DNA of 64,000 bases from Lytechinus pictus. Its lineage: Eukaryota > Echinodermata > Echinoidea > Temnopleuroida > Toxopneustidae. The notes beneath the pieces are model-generated. The model worked only from the letters and a program-made list of their open reading frames with translations. It ran no database searches and was not told where the DNA came from. The first letter of the stretch is position 1, and each line of letters starts with the position of its first letter. The DNA lies in contig NC_087258.1 in NCBI RefSeq assembly GCF_037042905.1, positions 6,054,501-6,118,500 on the forward strand, read 5' to 3'. The position numbers were made by a program, and so were the translations under genes. This document shows positions 33,209 through 45,200 of this stretch, piece by piece.

Positions 33209-36200
33209 GTAAACGCGTACCGTTCCGTATAGTATATTTTAATGAGCATGCTTTGTTCTTAGTTTGTACATTTTTGCTTTCATGCATATTATTTATGCCT
33301 TCAGCCAACATAGCTGGTTTTGTTGTATTGGAAATATCATCTTCTTTATCATTACCATTAACATTTTCATGATCGCCAATATGTCATCATAATTTGAAGA
33401 GGTATATTATTAGCTTTTTTCTTCAGCATAATTATCATAATTATTGACAATTAAAATGACAGACGTCCATTCCTTTCTGCGCCACCCAAAAAAGAAATAT
33501 CTCTCTCCCTCTTTCTACTATTTACTACCATCTCTTGCCCTCTCCCCCATCCTCCCTCCCTCCCCCCCTCTCCCCCCCCCCCTCCCCCCCCCCTCCCCCC
33601 CTCTCCCCCCCCCCCCATCTCTCCCTCTCTCTCTCCCCCTCCTGACCCCCTTTCTTTCTTCTCTCTCTCTCTCTTTCTCTCTCGTCTCTCCCTTCTGTCT
33701 CACTTCTTTTTATCTATAATAGAGTTAATAATTCCCAGCTAACTCAATATAGTAGAGCGGATTAGCTCCAAAAATCACAACAATTGTGCAAATTTTGACT
33801 AAAGCATGAAACTTTCACAAGTATTAGTATATGCCGTAAGATTTATTTTAAAGGTGGGAGGTAAATTTTAAAATGCCATTTTCGGCCGTTGCCATGGCAA
33901 CGGATTAATTTATCAAAAATGACATACATTCCCATGTAAATGGTAAATAAACATGACATAGATGACCAAAATGATAATTTTCAAGTTCCCAATTGAATAT
34001 ATATGAAATTTAGAAACATTCAAAATTAACAAGATAGTTCCAATTGGTCCGTTGCCATGGCAACGGCTTGTTTTTCTCCAGAAAAATAAAAAAACTGATT
34101 AAAAAAACGTTGTAGAATAGGATTTATCTTTAATTTCCCCTAATTTTACAGTGTTAAACAACGATATTTTGGTTGCTCAATGTATAAACTACATCTCAAG
34201 CCATTGCCATGGCAACCAAATAACATCTAATTTACAAAAATAACATGGTAAACTAGACAATGGACAGGTGGAAAATACAACTGGAAATGACTTAATCTGT
34301 ATGCTTAAGTTTTGACCCCCTCATTTGAACAAAAAATACAGAATGTGTTCTGCAGGAGTTCTTTATAAAGATAAAACATTATGTTGCCTTGGTAATGCTT
34401 GAATTAAATAAAAAAAACGAATGTTGCAAAGATCCCGTTGCCATGGCAACGGTTTATTTCCCTCTAGAAAGGTAAAAATATTGATAAAAATATAGAATAC
34501 ATGTATGATCATCATTCCATTTTCAATATTTTTAAGGAACTAATCAAAATATGATTGTGACTACATTTATAAATATAACATCTTAAGCCATTGCCATGGC
34601 AACCAGATAACATCTAATTTAAAAAACAACAGCAGGGATGACAAGGTTATGGATAGGTGAAAAGTACAATGAAAATTAACTTATGTAAATGCATAAGGTT
34701 TGACCTACTCAATTAATTTTGGGGAAATAATACAGTGAGTGTTCTGCATGAACTAATTGGAATGATACAGATTGATGTTGCCTTGGTAATACTTGAATTC
34801 AACGATAAATATCAATGTTGCAAATTGCCTGTTGCCATAGCAACGGATCATTTAATACCAGTTTTTATTAAAAAAGGACTATAGAATCTGGTTTTTCTTG
34901 CATTTCCCCCAATCTTAGTGTGTTAAACATAGATATGTTTGATGCAAATTGTTTAAATAAAATCTAAAGCTATTGCCATGGCAACCAAATAATATCTAAT
35001 TCACAAAAAAATAATAATTTGGATGACAAGATCATGGACAGGTGGAAAATACAAATATAACTCAATATGCGAAAGGTTTGGCTAGTCATTTAATTTTAAA
35101 CAAAAAATTTACTAAGTATTCTGCATGAGTTCATTAGAATAATAAATTGATGTTGCCTTGGTAATTCTTGAATTAAATGATAAATATGAATAATTCAAAT
35201 GTTCTGTTGCCATGGCAACAGCTCATTTCCCCCAGAAAAGTATCAGCAGCTTTGATAAATAAAAACATGATAAAATCTGATTTTTCTTTCATTTCCCTTA
35301 AGTTAAGGGTGTTAGAAAATATATGTTTGCGGTTAATATGTAGATAACATCTTCAGCCATTGCCTTGGCAACCAATCAAGATGTAATTTATAAATACAAA
35401 AAAAAATTACTGTTGAAATGATAATGGTCAGGTGGGATGTAAAATAAAGGTTTACTTTTAAAAGCTACATAATGTTTGACCAGTCATTAAAGGGGAATGA
35501 AACCTTTGGAACAAGTAGGCTTTTGTCGAAACAGAAAAATCAAAGAATAAGAACAAAGAAAGTTTGAGAAAAATCAGACAAATAATAAGAAAGTTATGAG
35601 CATTTGAATATTGCAATCTCTAATGCTATGGAGATCCTCCCATTGGCAACGCTACAAGGATGTGTGATGTCACACATGAACAACTTTCCCTTTGATGGAC
35701 CCTGAAAATGTGTCTTTTTGCTTTTTCGTATGGTGATACAAACTCTTTATCCATGATGTATTCTTTAAAAATCTGTATTACATGCCCTCCTATAGAAAGA
35801 ATACATGTTCTACTGATAGATATAATAAAAGAGGCAATTTAAGTGAAATATATACGAAAGTAATGGGGGGAGTTGTTCAAGAGTGACATCACACATCTTT
35901 GTCGCATTGCCAATGTGAGGATCTCCATAGCATTAGTGATCGCAATATTCAAAAGCTCATAACTTTCTCATTATTTGTCCGATTTTTCTCAAACTTTCAT
36001 TGATCTGTTTCTTAGATTTTTCTGTTTTCACACAAGCTATCTTGTTCCAAAGGTTTCATTCTCCTTTAAGTTTTGAACAAAAATTACAGTAAGTGTTCTG
36101 CATGAGTACAATAGCATGATAAAAACTGATGCTGCCTTGGTAATGGTTGAATTTAATATCATTTTTTTGCAAATGTGTAACGGATCGTTTTTCCCCCAGA

Positions 36201-39200
36201 AAATACCATCTTTGATAAAAAAAATACCTAGTAGAATCTTATTTTTCATTCATTTCCACTAAGGTTAGGGTGTCAAACATACACGTACATGTTTGTTGTT
36301 AAATGTATAAATAACATTTTAAGGCGTTGAAATGGCAATAACATAACATTTCATTTACAAAAAAACATAGCTGACAAGATAATGGACCGAAGGAAAATAC
36401 AATAAAATTAACTGAATATGCGTAAGGTTTGACCTACTCTTTTAATTTTGAACAAAAGTTACATTAAGTGTTATGCATGATTTCATTAGGATGACAAAAA
36501 TTACTTTTGTTTTGGTAATGCTTGAACATAATGATGAATATCAATGTTACAAATGGCTCCAGAAAAGTACAAATTTTGATAAAAATATGTTTATTTATTT
36601 CCTTTTCCCTTATAGGAGGTTGCTGAACACAAATATGCTACATGATAAGCACCATCTTATTTCATTATACATGGCATCGAAATAAGACCTACAAAAATCA
36701 CATCAGACTTTTTTGGGCTCAAATAAATTCCCGAAACTCTAATTTTGATGCTGGACAATTACGTTCAAAGTATTCGCAGGCGGCCATTTTGAAGAAAGCG
36801 TTTTGGGGTGATTTGTGTTTTAAAGCTGTTCATCATATCAATATCTAAGGGGATTATAGGGGTTGATGAATCAAAATCTTAAGTCTATTTGAGGAGTAGA
36901 CATGGTCTTGATATCCTAATCAAGGTAAATACAGTAAATCAACTTTTACATGGAGATCATGAAATCATGAAATCCTTCCTTGTTCGACTGTTTTAGCATA
37001 CTTGGCTTGAAATATGATAGCAAAGCACTATTAGGCATCATCTGCCAGGATACACCTTTTAATTCCTGCATACAAATGTCAGAAAATCGTTACTTTGTGA
37101 AAATTCCCATAATGTCTTTAAAAATTCATGAAAATTGCCGAAAATTAAAAAAAAATTCCCACAAAAGTCACGTTTATTCCCATGGAAAGTTTCCATCAAG
37201 AAAATTCCCGGGAATTTGCAACCCGTCTCCCCCCCCCCCTCCCAAAAAAGAAAAAAAATCATTATCAAGAAAGAATACAGAGAAAGTGAAAGAGAGATGG
37301 ATAAAATATGATTATTTTACGAATAATATACCAAAAAGGAAAAATTTGGAAATTTTTGCTCTGTCGCTGGCTCGGTGAGAACATTTTAAAGTAAATTTTG
37401 CTTGATATGTCATATCTGGCCCCCTCAAAATTGCACTGCTGATTTTGAAGAAGAAAATTTTGTAATACTGTGATAATTTTTAAAGTAACATATGAATCTA
37501 TTCAACGCCAAGTGTAATCTATTCACTGGTTATTTTACATGAAAAGTAGACTCGTCAAATAAAATAAAAAATACCTTAACTGGTTGAAAGGTTAAAAATA
37601 ATTTAAGCAAGGGTATTCCAAGATGGTGCCCTCAGTGGGTGCCATTGGTTTTAAGGATCAAGTAGTACATTGGACCAAGTTACAGGGAAAGCCAGTGGTC
37701 TGGAATGTCCAAAAATCCAAGATGGCTTCAAAAAATTGAATCTAAAATGGTTGCTTATACCTAAAGCGGACATAGCTCATTTCATATTGGCCTGGAGGAT
37801 AATATTTTGGTGTCTAAATCATTGGTTTCAAGAGTAAATCATGGGTTTCAAGAGTCTAACAATATTAGTACAAGTTACAATGACAGTCAGGTGTATTCGA
37901 AAATCCAATATGGCTTCCAAAAACTATTCTAAAATGGCTGCTGATACTTAAAAGTGGAATAACTCCTTTTATATTCACCTGTGAGATATGATTTTGGTGT
38001 CTAAACCATAGTTTCAAAAGTGAAATAATAAATTAGGACATAGTTTGTTCAATATCTGTCTGGGGAATATGATTTTGATGTCTAAACCATCATCATAAAA
38101 CCATGGTTTAATGCATTAGAACAAGTTACAAGGACAACCAATGGACTGGTATGTTAAAAAATCCAAGATGGCCTCCAAAATGGGGTCTAAATTGATTGTT
38201 GTTACTTCGAAATGGACATATAATTCATTAATAATGCACATTGGGGGTATGATTTTGGTGTCTACACTAGTGTTTCAGGGGTCAACTAATACTGTACATT
38301 GTGTCAAGTTGAATGGACAGTCAGGTGTCAATATTGTGTCCAAAAATTCAAAGATTGTTTGAAAAATGGGGGTTTTAATGTTACTTAAAAGTGGACATAG
38401 TACATTAAAAAATACTCCTGGGGATGTTATTTTGGTGTCTACATTTGAATTTCAAGGTTCAAATGATACGTTGGGACTGGTTACAATGATGTATAGATGT
38501 CCATTTTGCCTGAAAATCCAAGATGGCATCAATGAATGGGTTAAAAAATGACGACTGTTACGTTGAAGTGGATATGATATCCACTTGTGAGAATCTACCT
38601 TGGATTTTGGACAAAATTGAAAACTAACCATCCTTGTTACTTGTCCTAATGTAATAGTGGACCCTTCATACCACAGTGTAGACACCAAAGATGTTTCTCA
38701 CATGTTGTATGAACTCTGATCATTTTTGAGTGATAGAAGTCATTTTAGATTCCATTTTGGTCACCCTCTTGGATTTTTAGGCAATTTGGACAACTGGATA
38801 TCATTGTAACAAGTCTAAACGTATTTTTCGAAACTTTAAACCAAAGTTTGAACACCAAAATCATTTTTCCTTGGTTGACTTTCAATGAACTATGTCAATT
38901 TTTAAGCAACAGACTCCAATTAAACCCCGATTGTTTGAAGCCATCTTAGATGTTTAGACATATTGGATTACTCACTGTCCTTGTAACTTGTTCCATGTCA
39001 TGATGTATTTACTGACTTTTAAAACCATGGTTTAGATATCAAAATAATATGCCCTTGGCAGATATTACACGAAATATGTCAATTCTTTAGTAACAGGGCT
39101 ATTCTATAATCCATTTTTTGAAGCCACCTTGGATTTTTGACATACTTGACCACTGAGTGTTCTTGTAACTTGTCCTAATGTATAGTTTGACACATTTCAC

Positions 39201-42200
39201 CATGGCATAAACTTATTCCAGGCTATTAAACAATCTACGTTTTTTTAATGCAGCAACAACAATTTTAGACTCTATTTTCAAAGCCATCTTGGATTTTTTA
39301 AATATACTGGACAACTGACTGTCCGTGTAACTTGTCATAGTGTATTACTTGACCATTGAAACCATGGTCTAGACACCAAATCATATATCCCAGACGGATA
39401 TGAAATAAGCTATGTCCATTTATATATCAACAGCCATTTCAAACTCCATTTTTGGAAGCTGTCTCAGGGTCTTGGACACATCAGACCACTGGCTGTCCTT
39501 GTAACTAGTCACAATATACTACTTCACCCTTAAAACCATTGCATAGAAACCACATTAAGCCACTGGAATTAGATGTAATTTGGTTGTCATGGCAATGGCA
39601 TAAGTTATTTGTATATCAACAGCAAACATAATGCTTTGCACTCTAAAATTAGGGGAAATTTATGACAAAATGCAGATTCTAAACTGTTTTTCGATCAAAT
39701 TTGGTACTTTATTCGGGAAAAAAGGAGTCATTGCCATGGCAACGGGCTATATGTAACAGTGATATTTATCATTAAATTCAAGCATTACCAAGGCAACCTC
39801 AAATTTTATCATTCTAATGAACTAATGCGAACCACTGTAATCTTTGTTCAAAATTAATTGACTGGGTCAAACCTTGAGTTAATGGATTGCATTTTCCACC
39901 TGTCCATTATCATGTCAACCATGTTATTTTTTTCAAATTAGATGTTATTTGGTTGCCATGACAATGGCTTAAGCTATAATTTGAATGTTAATAGGAAACA
40001 TATCCATTCTTACCCTAAAATTAGGGGAAATGAAAGGAAAAAATCAGATTCTACAGATTTTCTGATCAAAACTGGTACTTTTCTTGGGGAAATGAGTAGT
40101 TGCTATGGCAACAGGTCATTTGCAACGTTGATGTTTATCGAATTCAATTATTACCAAGGCAACTTCAATGTTTATCATTCTTAGAATGATAACTAGTTCA
40201 TGCAGAACACTCATTGTATTGTTTCCCCTAGATTAATTGAGGTCAATCCTGATGCATACAGTGATGCACATCAAGTGAATTTTCATTGTATTTTCACCTG
40301 TCCATATCCTTGTCATCCATGTTTTTTTTTTAATTAGATGTTATCTGGTTGCCATGGCAATGGCTTAAGATGTTATATTTATAAATTTAGTCACATATAT
40401 ATCTCGATTAGGACCTTAAAATTATTGAAAATGGAAAGATGATCATACATGTCTGTATTCTAAATTCTTATCAATATTTTTACCTTTCTAGAGGGAAATA
40501 AGCTGTTGCCATGGCAACGAGCCCTTTGTAACATTTAAAAAAGAATTTAATCCAAGTGTTACCAAGGCAACATAAGTTCATATCTTTTTAAAGAACTCCT
40601 GCAGAACATTTTAAGTACTTTTTGTTCAAATGAGGGGGTCAAAAGTTAAGCATACAGATTAAGTCAATTCTAATTGTATTTTCCACCTGTCCATTGTGTT
40701 GTCAACCATGTTATTTTTTTTTTCAAATTAGATTAATTTGGTTGCCATGACAATGGCTTCAGATATTGTTTGTATGTTAACAGCAAACATATCAATTCTT
40801 ACCATTAAATTAGGGGAAATGAAAGAAAAATCAGAGTCCAAAGTCCTTTTTCTAATCAAAACTAGAACTTTTTTGCGTAAATGAGCCGTTGCTATGGCAA
40901 CAGGTCATTTGCAACATGATAATTATCGTTGAATTCAAGTGTTACTAAGGTAACATCAATGTTTATCATTCTAATTAGTTCATGAAGAACACTCACTGTA
41001 TACTGTTTCCCCTAAATTAATTGAGTAGGTCAAAACTTATGCATAAAAGTTATTTTCATTGGATTTTTCACCTATCCATAACCCTGTCATCCCTGTCATT
41101 GATTTTTTTTAATTAGATGTTATTTGGTTGCCATGGCAATGGCTTAAGATGTTATATTTATAAATGCAGTCACAAACATATATTTTTATTAGTTCCTTAA
41201 AAATATTGAAAATGGAATGATGATTGTATTCTACATTTTTATCAATATTTTTACCTTTCTAGAGGGAAATATGCTGTTGCCATGGAAACGGGATCTTTGC
41301 AACATTTGTTTTTTTAATTTAATTCAAGCATTACCAAGGCAACATAATGTTTTATCTTTATAAAGAACTCCTGCAGAACACTTTCTGTATTTTATGTTCA
41401 AATGAGGGGGTCAAAACTTAAGCATACAGATTAAGTCATTTCCAGTTGTATTTTCCACCTGTCCATTGTCTTGTTAACCATTTAATTTTTGTAAATTGAT
41501 GTTATTTGGTTGCCATGGCAACGGCTTGAGATGTAGTTTATACATTGAGCAACCAAAATATCATTGTTCAACACTGTAAAATTAGGGAAAATTAAAAATA
41601 AATCCTATTCTACAACGTTTTTTTAATCAGTTTTTTTATTTTTCTGGGGAAAAACAAGTCGTTGCCATGGCAACGGACCAATTGGAACTATCTTGTTAAT
41701 TTTGAATGTTTCTAAATTTTATATATTCATTTGGGAGCTTAAAAATTATCATTTTGGTCATCTATATCATGTTTATTTACCATTTATATGGGAATGTATG
41801 TCATTTTTGAGAAATTAATCCGTTGCCATGGCAACGGCCGAAAATGGCATTTTAAAATTTACCTCCCATCTTTAAAATAAATCTTAGGGCATATACTTAT
41901 ACTTGTGAAAGTTTCATGCTTTAGTCAAAATTTGCACAATTGTTCGGCTAATCCGCTCTACTAATATGATGTTTGCTCATCGGAACAATAAAGCTAATCG
42001 TGCAAAGGGGGCCGCAATTCCAATTTATGGTTCGACTGCATGAATTTTAAAGACCTGTGCAATATAAATGATTTATAATTTTTAATAATTCCACTTTTCT
42101 TTCATTTTTCCTGTCGAATGATAAGGCAAGCCAGGAAAGATGTACGATTGGAAAATAAATTGTAATTGAAATAATACAATCTGAGGTTGCGATGTGGTAT

Positions 42201-45200
42201 GAAAATAAATGTTTACCGTTTCACAAAGACTTGTTATAACAACAAATGCATGATTTCTAAAACAGATTTACTATTAGCTAATCAGGTTGAATGATTTCCG
42301 TACCTTTTATCTATTAATGAAAATGTGTTATTCATTTATCTATTCATTAGCAAGTTTTGTGAAACGACCTGGCCCAATGTTTTAATTGATTTTCATTGCG
42401 TTACCGGTCTGAGAAGGATTTAGTAAGAGACAATATACAATACCATATCAAGGGTGAAGAGTTTCTATAAACTTGATACTGGATCTATCCCTGGATTCTT
42501 TTTTCATAACTCTATAATAATTTCATAATCCACTTGGGAGAAAACATGACGTCACCTTTAACACCCCACCCCCCCCCCCCCCCCCCCCCAATTGAAATAT
42601 CCCGATGCCTTTAACATCTGCATAATCATGATTATATTTGATTGGGCACATATTCATGATCACCAACAGATAAGTAATTTAAACCAATTGGTACATTGTT
42701 TTAAATAACGTCTGGGTTTTACACATTTCTCAAATTCTCTTCATGCTTGTTTTATTTTATTCTTTCTCGTGCAGCTTACAAGTAAAGACTCTAAACCAAG
42801 CCTCAATGCTTTGGTCAAGGGACCAAGAGGAATAGTATTATATGATAACAGGGTTTCCAATATGGGAATATTCCACCATACTACGGAATATAAAGGTAGG
42901 ATATTAAGGGAGATTGGGGTATTAAAAAAAAAACAGCGAAGTGCAACTGCCCTCCCCTTGGTCTATGAATTAAATCGAAATGAATTTAAACATAAAAATT
43001 ACATTTAATACCGAAATAATTTTCTGTATACAATTTTTTTGCCATTTAGGCATTTTTTTTATTTTGTGCAGAGTTGGAGCCCCTCCCCTTAAATAATAAA
43101 AATAATAATAAATATATAAAAATATATAAATAAATGAAATAAATTAACAAATAAATAAATGGATGGATGGATGGATAGATAGATAGATATATGGATAAAG
43201 TAATCGGATCTGGGGTGGGTTACAGCATGGACATACAGCAACAATTTATAGTAGGTCCATGGTTACAGAAAGAGTTGTGATTGAATGAAACCCAAAAAAA
43301 TGAGAGTCAGTTCTCATTACCAGGTCCCTCGGAAAGCATTAATGCTTGCTGACAAGCATTAACCCTATCTTAACTGGGCTATTTCGGACCAGTATACGGT
43401 CATACGATCATACACGATCTTGAGTGATTCTAACTCAGATCTCGACCGCTGATTGCGCAATCGCCGCTAAAATTTGCAAGTGCGTATAGCCGGATTTAAA
43501 CTACAAGATTTTTTTTAATTTTTTTTTATTAATTAATTATGCAAATAAGCATATGAAATTTGCCATGAATTTGTTTTTAGTGTATGTATTTGCCTTTAAC
43601 TCAATTCATATAGCTAGTAGAAAGCTAATTTTTTGGTGGGAGTATCAATTATTACATTTCTAACAAAATATATCTACAAAAAATAGCAAAAATATAATTA
43701 ATTTCTTATGTATTTTATTGTTTTTTTAAATTCTTATGTATTTCTTTGTTTTTTCAAACTTTTGTTTTCTATTGTTTTTCCCGAAGAACTTTGTCGAGGA
43801 CCCTTTTGCGATCATAAATAGCATAGAATAAATCCATTTAAACCAACAAAACTCAAAATAATCATACATTTATGATTTTTGGTTGAAAAACACAATTTGC
43901 ATTGACTTTTTACACGGAATCACGTTTTTGAGCAATTTCTGGTCTGACATGCACTTACAAAACGTTGCGTAATTTTGGAACCGCGTACCCGGGCGGCGCA
44001 AATTTGGTCTCAAAAGATGCGCAAGACTTGAAAGTAAAAAGTCAGTGAGCGGTGCAGTAAAAAATTCGTGCGACGGCGTAGTGACAAAATTTGTTGAGGG
44101 GTGGTCAAATTTACCCCCCCCCCCCAGTTTAATAAGGGTTAATATGCTTTGTTAGCAATCAGGTAAAACAAAATCACTAGGATGGGGGGTCGGGTGTCCG
44201 GACACTTTATATTTTTGAAGCCTTCTTTTTTGTCTTTGGATTACACTAAAAATGTGAATTCAATAGTTGTAATCATCTACTATTTTGTTCTCTATAATAT
44301 TTCCTAACATTTTGTACTAAAAATTGATGAAACTTCGCTTGTCACTTTTTCCGGATGACTTTCTAAAATTGATCGTCCGGACACACAACCTGTCCGGACA
44401 CACAACAACTGGGTATACCATTTACCATTTCACTAACTACGAGCCCGGAAATTAGTTGTATTTTATAGGACATTGTCTGTATTAATTCTGCATGATACTC
44501 AGACCATGTAGTAGGTCCATGCTCAGACCTATTATTTAAACATGTAATTTCCAGTGATATCTATGAATCCTATTATCTTCTCTCGCTATTTCAGGTGCCT
44601 ACCAGTTTTGCATTGAAAACAACTACAAGAAATACTACGTGAAATATGTCAAGATTTACCTCTCGATTACAGACAAAGAAAGGCTGGAGAACTACTACAA
44701 ACTAGAAGATGATCTACAAGAAACATACGGAAATCTATCGGTAAGGTTCTTGGTTCATATTTCCAGGGTGCTGGGTGTTGGATATGTGTACGGACAGTAC
44801 GGTGCATTGCTTCGGAAAGGTTTCGAGCGCGTGACGCGAGCGAGTCATAAAATATAGGATTTAGTTTTTCATAGCAAGAAACAGTCCCCCTTATACTTGT
44901 CAAAATGCCATAGATTTTCAACGAAACGGTTTTTAGCAAAAAAAATAAAACGGCAGGAATTTTGCTACAAACATTGAATAATTTTTGTGAAAACGATTGA
45001 TCAAAATGATTCATAAATATGATCAGGTGATAAAAAAATCAAAAGTCACAAGGGTCATTTAGGGGATTTGAATTCCGGTTCTGGTAAAATAGACACGTGC
45101 TGTAAATGTTTTTTTTTTTTTTGGGGGGGTAAATATTGTTTGACCTCCTGACTCTTCTCACATTTTACGATTCGGTGAGCTCAGATGAAAAATTAGATCT

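Larger units (their letters stand above)
33750..41963. repeat. Giant imperfect palindrome (about 8.2 kb) in TMED intron 1
   Basis: The left arm starts at AGTAGAGCGGATTAGC (33751) and the right arm ends with its reverse complement (to 41963). Matching landmarks have a constant coordinate sum of about 75720 over the outer 1.6 kb (33888 with 41835, 35359 with 40361), so the arms are collinear with few net indels. The centre is near 38576 at GTGGATATGATATCCAC. The left arm is longer because of a MITE (35491-36065) and about 0.95 kb of unrelated sequence (about 36650-37600). The outer arm is a tandem array of about 385 bp. The inner arm is a tandem array of about 170 bp. Confidence 0.9.
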
